Position numbers and translations under genes: made by a program. Below, one piece after another: positions 22,450 through 30,729 of a stretch of DNA of 36,505 nt. The first letter of the stretch is position 1; each line of letters begins with the position of its first letter. The notes beneath the pieces were generated by a model that saw nothing but the letters and a program-made list of their open reading frames with translations, searched no databases and was not told the origin of the DNA. This stretch comes from Planctomycetota bacterium (GTDB lineage Bacteria > Planctomycetota > Planctomycetia > Pirellulales > Thermoguttaceae). Location: contig JAUWPQ010000009.1 in the NCBI GenBank assembly GCA_030611515.1, positions 1-36,505 of the forward strand, given 5' to 3'.

Positions 22450-24582
22450 ATGCCCGATAAACCAATCGAACAACTGGCGATCGACACCATTCGGACCCTC
22501 TCAATGGATGCCGTCCAGGCGGCTGGCAGCGGTCACCCCGGCACGCCCATGGCCCTGGCCCCGGCGGCCTACGTGCTTTTCAACGAAGTGCTCCGCTACG
22601 ATCCGGCCCAGCCCGCCTGGCCCAACCGCGACCGCTTCGTCCTCTCCTGCGGACACGCCTCGGCGCTGCTCTACGCCGCGCTGCACCTGACGGGTGTAAA
22701 GCAGTTGGACGACGACGGCCGGCCGACCGGCGAGCCGGCGGTTTCGCTGGACGACCTGCGCCGGTTTCGGCAGTTGCACGGCCGTTGCCCCGGCCATCCC
22801 GAGTTTGGACATACCAGCGGCGTGGAGACCACCACCGGCCCGCTCGGCCAAGGGATCGGCAACAGCGTGGGGATGGCGGTCGCCTCCCGCTGGTTGGCCG
22901 CGCGATACAACCGGCCGGACTTCGATCTGTTCGACTTCAACGTGTATGCACTGTGCAGCGACGGCGATTTGATGGAGGGCGTCGGCGGCGAGGCCGCGTC
23001 ACTGGCCGGACACCTCAAGCTATCGAACCTCTGTTGGATCTACGACGACAACCATATCACCATCGAGGGCAACACTCGCCTGAGCTTCAGCGAGCACGTG
23101 GCCGCGCGATTCGCCGGTTACGGTTGGAACGTCGTCCGAGTTTCGGACGTCAACTCGCTGGACTCGCTGCGCAACGCCATCCGCTTGTTCCGCGAGTCGA
23201 GGCCGGACTGCGAAGGTTCGTTGCCAACCGCCCGGGCACACTCTTTGCAGCAAGTGACGCTGGACGACTTGTGCGAACAGTTTACGCCCGGCCGGCCCAC
23301 GTTGATCATCGCCCGTAGCGTCATCGGTTTCGGCTCGCCGAACAAGGCGGACAGCCACGACGCCCACGGAGCGCCGCTGGGCGACGAGGAAATCAGACTT
23401 ACCAAAGCCGTCTACGGCTGGCCGGAGAATGAAAAATTCCTCGTGCCCGACGAAGTGCGGAAGCACTTCGCCACGGGAATCGGAGAGCGGGGCAAGAAGC
23501 TGTACGCCGATTGGACCGCGAAGTTCAGCCAATACAAGGCCAAGTATCCCGAGCAGGCCGCCGAGTTGGAGCGGATCGGGCGGCGCGACTTGCCCGACGG
23601 ATGGGACGCCGACGTCCAGCAGTTCCCCGCCGACGCGAAGGGGATGGCCAGCCGGGTATCGTCGGGAAAGGTGCTCAATCAGATAGCGACGCGCGTCCCG
23701 TGGCTGTTGGGCGGCTCGGCCGATCTGGCGCCGTCGAACAATTCCATGCTGAAGTTCGACGGGGCCGGAGACTTCGAGGCCGATAACTACGCCGGGCGAA
23801 ACTTCCACTTCGGAATCCGCGAGCACGCAATGGGCACGGTCTGCAACGGAATGGCGCTGTGCGGACTGCGAGCCTACGGGGCCACCTTCTTCGTATTCTC
23901 CGACTACATGCGACCCTCGATCCGATTGGCCGCGCTGATGGGGTTGCCCGTGTTCTACATCTTCACGCACGACTCGATCGGCGTGGGCGAGGACGGACCG
24001 ACGCATCAGCCGGTCGAGCATCTGGCGGCGCTCAGGGCGATTCCCAACCTGCTGGTGTTTCGCCCGGCCGACGCCAACGAAGTGGCCGAGGCATACAAGG
24101 TCGTCCTGCCGTTGAAAAACCAACCGGCCGCGCTGGTGCTGACGCGCCAGAACTTGCCCACACTCGACCGCGCTAAGTACGCTCCGGCCGACGGATTGCA
24201 CCGCGGCGGCTACGTCCTGGCCGACTCTCCCAACGGACGGCCGGAAGTGATCCTGATCGGCACCGGCAGCGAAGTGTCGCTGTGTGTGGCCGCATACGAA
24301 AAGTTGCAGGCCGAGGGCGTCAAAGCGCGTGTGGTGAGCATACCCTGCTGGGAGTTGTTCGACGCCCAACCGGCCGAGTACCGCGAGGCGGTCCTGCCGC
24401 TGGAGGTGACCCGCCGAGTGGCCGTCGAACTGGGAATCGAGCAGGGTTGGGGGAAGTACATCGGCCCCGGCGGAAAGTTTATCGGCATGTCCACGTTCGG
24501 CGCCTCCGCGCCGGCAGGTACGCTGCTGAAGCACTTCGGCATCACGGTCGAGAACGTCGTATCCGCCGCGAAACAAGAATAA
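22450..24582 (+). CDS. tkt: Transketolase
   Basis: Thiamine-diphosphate enzyme of the pentose phosphate or Calvin pathway, moving two-carbon units between sugar phosphates. Visible landmarks are GSGHPGTPMALAP near residue 28, GPLGQGIGNSVGMA, the TPP/Mg motif starting CSDGDLMEG and ending at DDNHITIEG, and the catalytic Glu in GIREHAMG. DSIGVGEDGPTHQPVEHLAALR and LTRQNLPTLDR follow. The 710 aa length is about 40 residues above the usual size. The excess is partly an insertion of about 30 residues (SRPDCEGSLPTARAHS onwards) just before GRPTLIIARSVIG. No ribosome site is obvious at the ATG. Confidence 0.97.
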   Translation: MPDKPIEQLAIDTIRTLSMDAVQAAGSGHPGTPMALAPAAYVLFNEVLRYDPAQPAWPNRDRFVLSCGHASALLYAALHLTGVKQLDDDGRPTGEPAVSLDDLRRFRQLHGRCPGHPEFGHTSGVETTTGPLGQGIGNSVGMAVASRWLAARYNRPDFDLFDFNVYALCSDGDLMEGVGGEAASLAGHLKLSNLCWIYDDNHITIEGNTRLSFSEHVAARFAGYGWNVVRVSDVNSLDSLRNAIRLFRESRPDCEGSLPTARAHSLQQVTLDDLCEQFTPGRPTLIIARSVIGFGSPNKADSHDAHGAPLGDEEIRLTKAVYGWPENEKFLVPDEVRKHFATGIGERGKKLYADWTAKFSQYKAKYPEQAAELERIGRRDLPDGWDADVQQFPADAKGMASRVSSGKVLNQIATRVPWLLGGSADLAPSNNSMLKFDGAGDFEADNYAGRNFHFGIREHAMGTVCNGMALCGLRAYGATFFVFSDYMRPSIRLAALMGLPVFYIFTHDSIGVGEDGPTHQPVEHLAALRAIPNLLVFRPADANEVAEAYKVVLPLKNQPAALVLTRQNLPTLDRAKYAPADGLHRGGYVLADSPNGRPEVILIGTGSEVSLCVAAYEKLQAEGVKARVVSIPCWELFDAQPAEYREAVLPLEVTRRVAVELGIEQGWGKYIGPGGKFIGMSTFGASAPAGTLLKHFGITVENVVSAAKQE

Positions 24583-24657
24583 GGCCGCGTCCGCTGGTCG
24601 CGCCTGGCGGTCTTTAGTATCAATATATCTAGTTCCCATGCTCCGAGGTTTATATCT

Positions 24658-24766
24658 GGTTCCCATGCTCCGCGTGGGAACCCACGTTTCCCGACGCTCT
24701 GCGTCGATGGCGGCGACGCGGAGCGTCGCGGACAGTGCGTTCCCACGGAGGACCGTGGGAACGAGG
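24658..24766. repeat. REP-like palindrome pair, head to head, with a half unit beside it
   Basis: GTTCCCATGC-N3-GCGTGGGAAC (24659-24681) and CGACGC-N3-GCGTCG (24692-24706) face GCGACGC-N3-GCGTCGC (24713-24729) and GTTCCCACGG-N4-CCGTGGGAAC (24739-24762), which is followed by GAGG. A broken half palindrome (GTTCCCATGCTCCG) lies just to the left at about 24632. Confidence 0.82.
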
Positions 24767-24779
24767 ACTTTTTTCGCGT

Positions 24780-25388
24780 TCATCCACCGGCCAACTTTTT
24801 GCCCAAGCGGCGGGCCTTGCGAATTGTCTTTTCCGTCAACGGCTGCTTCTGCTGCGTGGCGGCAAAGCCGACAAACAGCACGCCAACGGTCCGTCCGCCG
24901 AGCAACCCGACGGTGCTTTTCATCAGGCCCAACATCCGCGTGAACAAGCGGGCAATGAAGGCGGGCGCTGCCGAAGACGCGACCAGAACGGCGCGTTTCG
25001 GTTTTTCCGTGTTTCGTGCTCTGGGAAACTTCCCTTCCCAAGGCCAATAGGAAAAGCAAACAAGCCTTTCGATAAACCGCTTCATCACGGCCGTTACCGT
25101 CCAGAAATTCATGGGCGAGGCAAGCACGATGGCGTCCGAACGCTCGATCTCGTCCAACAGAGCGCCCATGTCGTCGATCAACAGACATTCACCCCGCTTG
25201 ATCCCCTCCTGCTGTGTGCAGGATCGACAGTTCGTGCAAAACTCGATGTGCTTGTCGATCAGGTGGATTTTCATCGTTTCCGCACCCGCTTCCCGGGCCG
25301 AAGCGAGTATCTCGTCGACCGCCGTGTCGATCACTCCGCCTTTGCGGTAGGTGCCGACGATCGCCGTTACTATAACGCGATCATTCAT
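24780..25388 (-). CDS. Flavodoxin-like NAD(P)H-dependent FMN reductase
   Basis: 202 residues from ATG at 25388 (GAAGAG close upstream). The frame is open upstream to 25481, but that part runs into hicA. The fold is that of the NADPH-dependent FMN reductase/iron-sulfur flavoprotein group. VTAIVGTYRKGGVIDTAV forms the FMN phosphate loop, a cysteine cluster FCTNCRSCTQQEG (about residues 50-62) follows, then IVLASPMNFWTVTAVMKRFIERL. The cysteines resemble the compact cluster of iron-sulfur flavoproteins but are spaced C-x2-C-x2-C, so cluster binding is uncertain. The physiological substrate is unknown. The gene lies 46 bp downstream of hicA on the same strand. Confidence 0.8.
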   Translation of the reverse strand: MNDRVIVTAIVGTYRKGGVIDTAVDEILASAREAGAETMKIHLIDKHIEFCTNCRSCTQQEGIKRGECLLIDDMGALLDEIERSDAIVLASPMNFWTVTAVMKRFIERLVCFSYWPWEGKFPRARNTEKPKRAVLVASSAAPAFIARLFTRMLGLMKSTVGLLGGRTVGVLFVGFAATQQKQPLTEKTIRKARRLGKKLAGG

Positions 25389-25434
25389 GTTGCTCTTCGC
25401 AATCACCTCAGGCGGTAGCTCGTCCATGTCGAGA

Positions 25435-25623
25435 TCACTTAACGAAAGGGATCCCCAAGTCCTTGCAGATTTTCCGGGCAAGTTGATCCCGGATTTCCGA
25501 GTGTCTGGGAACGGCTGTACGTTTATTGTGCGCGGGATTCAACCACCATGAGTGGCTGCCGCCTTCCCGCAGCCAGAAACACTCATGCTTGCGTAAATGC
25601 TTCACTAATTTGGTGCGCTTCAT
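25435..25623 (-). CDS. hicA: HicA mRNA interferase toxin
   Basis: 62-residue toxin with the small dsRBD-like fold of HicA, which cleaves mRNA independently of the ribosome. The key GSH motif (Gly22-Ser23-His24) and the C-terminal KICKDLGIPF typical of the family are visible. Its ATG overlaps the hicB stop (ATGA, 25620-25623), giving the order hicB-hicA. The usual HicA size is about 60-80 aa, so the gene looks complete. Activity is inferred from the intact motif. Confidence 0.88.
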   Translation of the reverse strand: MKRTKLVKHLRKHECFWLREGGSHSWWLNPAHNKRTAVPRHSEIRDQLARKICKDLGIPFVK

Positions 25624-25832
25624 ACGCTGAGCGATACCTCGGTATAGCCTGTGGCCGCCGCCTGAATCGCCTCTTCTCGATTGAATTCGAGGGCCTCTTT
25701 CAGCGTTATTCGGAGGCTCTCCAGAAGCTCTTCTCGCGTCTTTTCTTGGCAATTGACGCCGGGAACCTCTTCGATCCAGCCGATCCACCAGTCGCCGTCT
25801 TGTTTTGTTATCGCAGTGTACGTGTTTGCCAT
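25620..25832 (-). CDS. hicB: HicB antitoxin
   Basis: 70-residue HicB-like protein: MANTYTAITKQDGDWWIGWIEEVPGVNCQEKTREELLESLRITLKEALEF is the partial RNase H-like domain of the family, without a separate C-terminal DNA-binding domain. A strong GAGGAGGT ribosome site lies just before the ATG at 25832. It is translationally coupled to hicA by a 4-bp overlap. A promoter and palindrome lie upstream, as annotated. Confidence 0.88.
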   Translation of the reverse strand: MANTYTAITKQDGDWWIGWIEEVPGVNCQEKTREELLESLRITLKEALEFNREEAIQAAATGYTEVSLSV

Positions 25833-25850
25833 CGGTAAACCTCCTCTATT

Positions 25851-25879
25851 AGTATCCGCTTGATCGCGGGGTTTGTCAA
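25851..25879 (-). promoter_or_regulatory. Promoter of hicBA
   Basis: On the minus strand, TTGACA (complement of 25874-25879), a 17-bp spacer and GATACT (complement of 25851-25856) precede hicB. The -35 box overlaps the bioF stop codon and a perfect palindrome (25869-25883). Confidence 0.55.
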
Positions 25880-25883
25880 ACCC
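25869..25883. promoter_or_regulatory. Candidate operator GGGTTTG-T-CAAACCC
   Basis: A perfect 7-1-7 inverted repeat covering the -35 box of the hicBA promoter and overlapping the bioF stop codon (25876-25878). HicB-type antitoxins bind palindromes in their own promoter. The call is by position and symmetry only. Confidence 0.45.
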
Positions 25884-27060
25884 GACCGGGGGCGGTTTCC
25901 GTTTCTCGGTATTGTGCCAGTGCGTTCAGAAGCGCCGCGATCATCTCCTCGGTATGTCCGGCGGTAAGACTGACTCGCAACAGCGCCTCGCCATCGGGCA
26001 CGGTCGGCGGACGAATGGCCGGCACGAACAATCCGCGCTCGAGAAGTTTCGCCGACAACGCCGTCGCACGACGCGGATCGCCGACGATAACCGGAATGAT
26101 CTGGCTCGCCGAGGCGCCGGTGCTCCAGCCTTGAGCGCGCAGCCGGTCGCGCAGCGCTTGCGCGCGGGCCAACAGCGCTTCGCGCCGTTGCGGTTCGTCG
26201 CGCACGACGTCCAACGCCGCCAGAGCGGCGGCCGACCCGGCAGCCGGAGCAGCCGTGGAAAAGACGTAAGACCGGGCACGATTGACCAACCACTCGATCA
26301 GCGCCGTGCGGCCGGCGACGAACCCGCCCGAGCCGCCCAACGCCTTGCTGAGCGTGCCGACGCGCACGTGAACTCGGTCCTCGACGCCGAAGTGTTCGGC
26401 GGCGCCGCGCCCATTGCGGCCGAAGACGCCCGTGGCATGGGCCTCGTCCACCAGCAGCATTGCCCGATGGCGCTCGGCCAGTTCGGCCAATTCAGCCAGC
26501 GGGGCCAGATCGCCGTCCATGCTGAACAGTCCGTCGGTGACGATCAGCCGGCGGCGGCAACGCCCCGCGACTGCCAACAACTCGGCCAATCGGCGGCAAT
26601 CGTTGTGAGGATAAACCCGCACGTCGGCCCGCGAGAGCCGGCAGCCGTCCCAAAGGCTGGCGTGGTTCTTGCGGTCGCAGTAGACCGTATCGCCGGGTCC
26701 GGCCAGGGCGGCGATCGCGCCCAGGTTGGCGGCAAAACCGGAAGAAAACAACACGGCTGCTTCGGTCCCCTCGAACTCGGCCAATCGCTCCTCCAATTGC
26801 CGATGCAAGGCGGCGCGGCCGGTGACCAGGGGACTGGCCCCGCTCCCCCAACCCACGCGGGCGGCGGCTTTCGAGGCGGCGCGGCTCAATCGCGGATCGG
26901 AGGCCAGGGCGAGATAGTCATTCGAGCCGAAGTTGATCAATTCCCGCCCGTCGATCGACAGCCGGACGGATTGCGGGCCTTCATGGGTCGGCGGCCGGCG
27001 GCGGAGGTGTTGCCGCTCGAGCGAGGCCAGTTCGTCGTCGATCCACGACAAAGGATTCAT
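25876..27060 (-). CDS. bioF: 8-amino-7-oxononanoate synthase (BioF family)
   Basis: PLP-dependent enzyme that condenses pimeloyl-ACP with alanine in biotin synthesis. 394 aa. Landmarks are FGSNDYLALASDPRL, GSGASPLVTG, KNHAS (His133 stacks on PLP), DGLFSMDGDLAPL, VDEAHATGVFG (Asp205, His208) and the PLP lysine Lys239 in VGTLSKALGGSGG. Other alpha-oxoamine synthases such as glycine C-acetyltransferase share these motifs, so KBL remains possible, but the VTDGLFSMDGDLAP pattern and size fit BioF. No other biotin genes are in the window. Confidence 0.85.
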   Translation of the reverse strand: MNPLSWIDDELASLERQHLRRRPPTHEGPQSVRLSIDGRELINFGSNDYLALASDPRLSRAASKAAARVGWGSGASPLVTGRAALHRQLEERLAEFEGTEAAVLFSSGFAANLGAIAALAGPGDTVYCDRKNHASLWDGCRLSRADVRVYPHNDCRRLAELLAVAGRCRRRLIVTDGLFSMDGDLAPLAELAELAERHRAMLLVDEAHATGVFGRNGRGAAEHFGVEDRVHVRVGTLSKALGGSGGFVAGRTALIEWLVNRARSYVFSTAAPAAGSAAALAALDVVRDEPQRREALLARAQALRDRLRAQGWSTGASASQIIPVIVGDPRRATALSAKLLERGLFVPAIRPPTVPDGEALLRVSLTAGHTEEMIAALLNALAQYRETETAPGRV

Positions 27061-27083
27061 CTGCGGCGGGGAAAAGAATTATG

Positions 27084-27132
27084 TTGCGAAACCGCAAGCG
27101 GCGAATCTGATATCTGCGAAGCCGCAAGCGGC
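27084..27132. repeat. Two TGCGAARCCGCAAGCGGC copies
   Basis: Direct copies at 27084-27101 and 27115-27132 in the 86-bp gap between bioF and the NfeD-type gene. The same unit is at 7710 and, inverted, at 12817. Confidence 0.7.
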
Positions 27133-27143
27133 GGTTGAATTTT

Positions 27144-27164
27144 CACTACCCACTACCCACTTCC
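27144..27164. repeat. Heptamer array CACTACC x3 encoding the NfeD-protein tail
   Basis: CACTACC, CACTACC, CACTTCC. On the minus strand the array reads GTAGTGG-type units and encodes the tail KEVGSG plus the TAG stop at 27146. Confidence 0.8.
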
Positions 27165-29362
27165 TTCACCAGCACCCGGTTTCCATGGACGTTGACCACT
27201 TCGACCGCCGCGCCGCATTCGATCAACTCGCCGTCGGCGATAACGTCTACCAACTTGTCTCCGAAGCGGGCCTTTCCGCCGGGGGTGAGTTGGGTGGCGA
27301 CCGTTCCCCGTTGGCCCACCAGATCGTTGTATTCGACCAGCGATTCTCGTCGGCTGATGGTTTCGGCCTCTTCGCCCACCGGCGGTTCGAGCAGAATGTG
27401 TCCGAACAATCGCGAGCGAGGCAACCGCTGTCGCAACAACACGGCTATGACAATAATTCCGATCGTCGCCCCGGCAATGCTCAACAACGAGCTTTGAAGC
27501 TGTCCAAACTGATATTCGTTCCGCGGCCAGATGAACGTTTGGCTGGCCAGGACCAACGAGGCGAACACCATCATCCCGCCGCCGAGTCCAAAGATGCCGA
27601 AGCCTGGAAGGACGAACAACTCCATCAGCAGGCAGCTAACTCCGGCGATGAAGAGTGAGGCCTCCAGCCATCCGGCGGTACCGCCGAGGTATCGGCTCCA
27701 AAAGAAGAGCAAGAAGCAGACGGCCGCCGTGAATCCACCGATGCCGATGCCGGGTGAGTGTAGTTCGATGTATAGCGCCGCCCCGCCGAACAAGAACAGC
27801 AGCACGGCCACGCCCGGCGAGGCCAATGCCCGGATTAAGATGTCCGCCCAGCCCGGCTCGACCAGCGTCGGATCGTTTTCCAGTCCGTAGTATTTTTTGA
27901 AGCCGGCGAAGTCGTCGACCACCCGGTTGGCCAAGTGGTATCGTTCGGCCTGATCGCCAGTGAGTTCCAAGGGCACGCCGGGAGTCGTGACCAGCGTCTC
28001 TTTTTTCCATTGTTCCGGCGACGGCTGCTCTTGAAGTTCTTCGCCGGCGAAGTATTCCACGTCTCCCAGCCGCGTGCAACGGAACACGTTGAGATTCGGA
28101 TCGATCATCGCGGCCATCAGCGACCAGGAACGTCCCTTGCGGGGGGCCAATTCCTTGCTGATCACTTGCCGGGCGTCGTCGATCTCCTCTTTGCTCGGCA
28201 CCCCGGCGCCGGGGCCGCCGAGTTTCGCCCGCGGATGGACTACCAACTGATCGCAGGCCAGCGCGACGATCGCCGCGTCGGAGAGGGCCTCGTTGGGTAC
28301 GTATGCCACCGTGCGAACGCGGCTCGGGTCCAAATCGAACGCCAGGAAGTTCGCCAACTGTATGGCATCCACCAACGATCCGCCGGGGCTGTCGATCCAG
28401 AGACAGATGAAATTAACATCGTTTTCTTTGACCTGCTCCTCGATCATCCGCTGTGCCCGATTTACGGTATCGGAGCGGATCGGCCCTTCCAGACTGACGC
28501 GTACCGCGTGCCAATCGCCCTCGAGCGAGGGATCGTCCACTAGCGCCGTGGGCGGCAGTTCCAAGGCATCGGCAACCCCGCGTCGGTTGTCGGCCAGATA
28601 GCTGGCGAACCCCATCCGCCGAGCATCCTCGCCGGAGAAGACGCCCGGCTCGCCGGCCCGCTTGACCACCTCGGGCTGCTTTACGGCGCGGCGTTTTTTC
28701 AGTTCCTCCAGCCCCTTGGGCGTGACGAACTCCTGGCCCACCTCGGTCTCGACCCGCAGGACTTTGATTGCCCGATCCAACATCCCCAGCGCCAGCGGCG
28801 TGGGCACGGTCCGTCGTCGGCCGGCGATCTCGGTATAAGCGCTTCGTTGCGTGGGCGTGATGATCTTTTCGTCGATGCCCGCCGCACCGATCGAAGCGCT
28901 TTGGGCCATGATGATCTCCTCGCAGGCGATGACCGGCAACACGGCGTGGCCCTCGATCGGCCGGGGTAGATAGGCCGCGGTCCGCACCGCACTGAGTTCT
29001 TCGCTGGAGATGAAGCTGGCCAGATCGTGGGCGGCGCCGAAATCGCTACCCCGGCCAAAACTCTTCTGACCCTTGGGAACGTCGAACTCGAAGACCAACA
29101 CCAGCCGGGCGTTGTCCTTCTTGGCCCTTTCGATCGCCCGACGGACCATGCGCCTGGTCCGCTCGAACGTTTGCCCGGTGATCGGCAGCGGAACGTGGAT
29201 AAACCGTCCGATCCGCTGCGGGGTCTTTGGTTTTGGCTCGTCTTGGGCGGCCGCCCGACGGGCTAATCCGCCGAAAAACGCCAACATCAGCAGCGCCGCC
29301 GCGCCGGCGACGATCCACCGGCCGGCAGTCGCCGGTCCGTAATGTGCGTGGGAAATTGACAT
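27146..29362 (-). CDS. NfeD family / ClpP-class membrane serine protease-like protein
   Basis: 738 residues. A signal or anchor segment (about 14-35) is followed by two ClpP/crotonase-like regions. The first (about 50-330) has MAQSASIGAAG. The second (about 330-500) has FICLWIDSPGGSLVDAIQLANFL and later KLGGPGAG. Several membrane helices (about 555-670) and a C-terminal NfeD OB-fold (about 690-735, LVGQRGTVATQLTPGGKARFG) come next. This is the long NfeD architecture; relatives pair with SPFH/stomatin proteins at membranes and some cleave them. No SPFH gene is in the window. A GGAGG site lies 10 bp before the ATG. The final KEVGSG is encoded by a heptamer array, just as the tail of ClpP at 31864. 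Confidence 0.88.
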   Translation of the reverse strand: MSISHAHYGPATAGRWIVAGAAALLMLAFFGGLARRAAAQDEPKPKTPQRIGRFIHVPLPITGQTFERTRRMVRRAIERAKKDNARLVLVFEFDVPKGQKSFGRGSDFGAAHDLASFISSEELSAVRTAAYLPRPIEGHAVLPVIACEEIIMAQSASIGAAGIDEKIITPTQRSAYTEIAGRRRTVPTPLALGMLDRAIKVLRVETEVGQEFVTPKGLEELKKRRAVKQPEVVKRAGEPGVFSGEDARRMGFASYLADNRRGVADALELPPTALVDDPSLEGDWHAVRVSLEGPIRSDTVNRAQRMIEEQVKENDVNFICLWIDSPGGSLVDAIQLANFLAFDLDPSRVRTVAYVPNEALSDAAIVALACDQLVVHPRAKLGGPGAGVPSKEEIDDARQVISKELAPRKGRSWSLMAAMIDPNLNVFRCTRLGDVEYFAGEELQEQPSPEQWKKETLVTTPGVPLELTGDQAERYHLANRVVDDFAGFKKYYGLENDPTLVEPGWADILIRALASPGVAVLLFLFGGAALYIELHSPGIGIGGFTAAVCFLLFFWSRYLGGTAGWLEASLFIAGVSCLLMELFVLPGFGIFGLGGGMMVFASLVLASQTFIWPRNEYQFGQLQSSLLSIAGATIGIIVIAVLLRQRLPRSRLFGHILLEPPVGEEAETISRRESLVEYNDLVGQRGTVATQLTPGGKARFGDKLVDVIADGELIECGAAVEVVNVHGNRVLVKEVGSG

Positions 29363-29434
29363 GGCGAGGGAACCTCCGCTACTTGATTATATGGTTCCCG
29401 GCCGCGTCGTCAATTCGGGGGAGCGAATATCCTT

Positions 29435-29574
29435 GTTCCCATGCTCCGCGTGGGAACACACTGCCCAGGACGCTTTGCGTTCGATGAGCTTGAAAACGCG
29501 GCATACTCGGGAGTAACGCTCGATGACGCGGAGCGTTCCGCATTTACGTTCCCATGCGGAGCATGGGAACGAGG
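29435..29574. repeat. REP-like pair with degenerate inner arms
   Basis: GTTCCCATGC-N3-GCGTGGGAAC (29435-29457) and the inverted GTTCCCATGC-N3-GCATGGGAAC (29548-29570) followed by GAGG. The inner GACGC palindromes are decayed. The central spacer contains GCATACTCGGGAGT, also present inverted in the pair at 30584. Confidence 0.8.
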
Positions 29575-29586
29575 GGAGTTGTTGCT

Positions 29587-30492
29587 TCACCGTCGCCCGT
29601 CGGTCGATGGCCGGCGGTGGGCCTGGGCGGACGGCGACTCGTCGGGGATCAGTTGCCAACCCTGCGGTCTGTACGGCCGGAACGGATTGCCCTTGAAAAA
29701 TTTCAAGGGATCGTTCACCACGATGTTGTCGAACTGGTATGCCCGGTAGTCCTTTCCGTTGGGTTCTACGAGCCGCAGAGCAAACGGCGACATTCCCGGC
29801 ATGGTAATGATGAATTGCGCGTGGTGGAAGTTGGCGGCGTCCTGCTGGAAGCGCGGATAGGCCTCGAGCCAAATCTGGTTCTTGGCGTCGCGCGGCGTGA
29901 TGATGCGGATGAAGTACCGCTGTTTGAGAGTCTTGGCCTCGGAGCCGAACATGAACGGCAGCGGACTGTTGGCTATCGCCTTGCCCTGAAGCTCGGGCGG
30001 CAGCTTGTGCTCGATCACCTGTTTTTTGAGCGGATCGTATTCAAAGATCGACTTGCCGTCGCAGATCCAATGCTCCGCCCGATGGTCTTCGATGGGGACT
30101 TCGCGGCCGTCTTTCTCGGTCGTTTCCAAGCGGAACAGCCCCCGGTCGGGCGTGGCAAACTTGATTACGCCCGACTCGATGTACTTGGGCTGGAGCGGTT
30201 GGTTCGGCTGCGACGTCTGAAACACAGCGTCGTAAATCCAGCGCTTGAAGCGGCAGTCGAAGGTCTTGATCTTTCGGTTGCGCTGCTCCCACAAGTTCAA
30301 CACCCGGTCCACTTGGGCCTCTTGCTGGGGCGTCAGCGTGAAAGGGGGCCGAGGCGGCGCTCGACGCTCGAGGGTCGGCAACCGCGGACGAACCGGCTGG
30401 TCCGGACCGCGCTGAGGATACGTTTGCGCAAACGCCGACGCCGATATTAGAGCGAAACCGAGCAACACGATTGCGACAATGCGTGGGTACAT
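29587..30492 (-). CDS. TIGR03009-like secreted planctomycete protein
   Basis: 301 residues from the ATG at 30492, which has TAGGAGTG five bases upstream and begins a signal peptide (IVAIVLLGFALISASAFAQ). The mature part resembles the TIGR03009 family (LolA-like fold) known almost only from planctomycetes: FDCRFKRWIYD, KYIESGVIKFATPDRGLFRLE, EHWICDGKSIFEYD and RYFIRIITPRDAKNQIWLEAYPR. A role as a periplasmic carrier or envelope protein is inferred from the fold. The frame upstream of 30492 runs into REP sequence and is not used. Confidence 0.8.
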   Translation of the reverse strand: MYPRIVAIVLLGFALISASAFAQTYPQRGPDQPVRPRLPTLERRAPPRPPFTLTPQQEAQVDRVLNLWEQRNRKIKTFDCRFKRWIYDAVFQTSQPNQPLQPKYIESGVIKFATPDRGLFRLETTEKDGREVPIEDHRAEHWICDGKSIFEYDPLKKQVIEHKLPPELQGKAIANSPLPFMFGSEAKTLKQRYFIRIITPRDAKNQIWLEAYPRFQQDAANFHHAQFIITMPGMSPFALRLVEPNGKDYRAYQFDNIVVNDPLKFFKGNPFRPYRPQGWQLIPDESPSAQAHRRPSTDGRR

Positions 30493-30583
30493 CGCGGCAC
30501 TCCTAGGAAAAATCCATTTGAACGACGATTGTAACAAGAATCCGGCCGTCGCCCTATGGCAGTTTTGGCCTGTGATTTCTCTC

Positions 30584-30719
30584 GTCCCCATGCTCCGCAT
30601 GGGAACGCACTGGCCGGACGCTCCGCGTCCGTGGGCGCAATTCCCGAGTATGATACGCTTTCCGCCGCGGCGGACGCGGAGCGTCCGGTCTCGTGTGTTC
30701 CCACGCGGAGCGTGGGAAC
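30584..30719. repeat. REP-like palindrome pair, head to head
   Basis: CTC then GTCCCCATGC-N3-GCATGGGAAC (30584-30606) and CGGACGC-N3-GCGTCCG (30615-30631) face CGGACGC-N3-GCGTCCG (30671-30687) and GTTCCCACGC-N3-GCGTGGGAAC (30697-30719). The spacer holds the inverted form of the CATACTCGGG motif at 29500. Confidence 0.87.
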
Positions 30720-30729
30720 AAGAAACAAC

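Noticed and set aside
23020..25188. A 722-codon minus-strand frame across transketolase
   Set aside because: It is antisense to a clear transketolase, a product of high G+C at third positions.
25389..25481. 31-residue N-terminal extension of the flavodoxin-like reductase
   Set aside because: It overlaps the end of hicA, and the FMN-binding fold begins right after the ATG at 25388.
30447..30728. Frames rich in VPTLRVGTH and FPCGAWG
   Set aside because: These are REP-palindrome translations seen at every REP locus and do not represent proteins.
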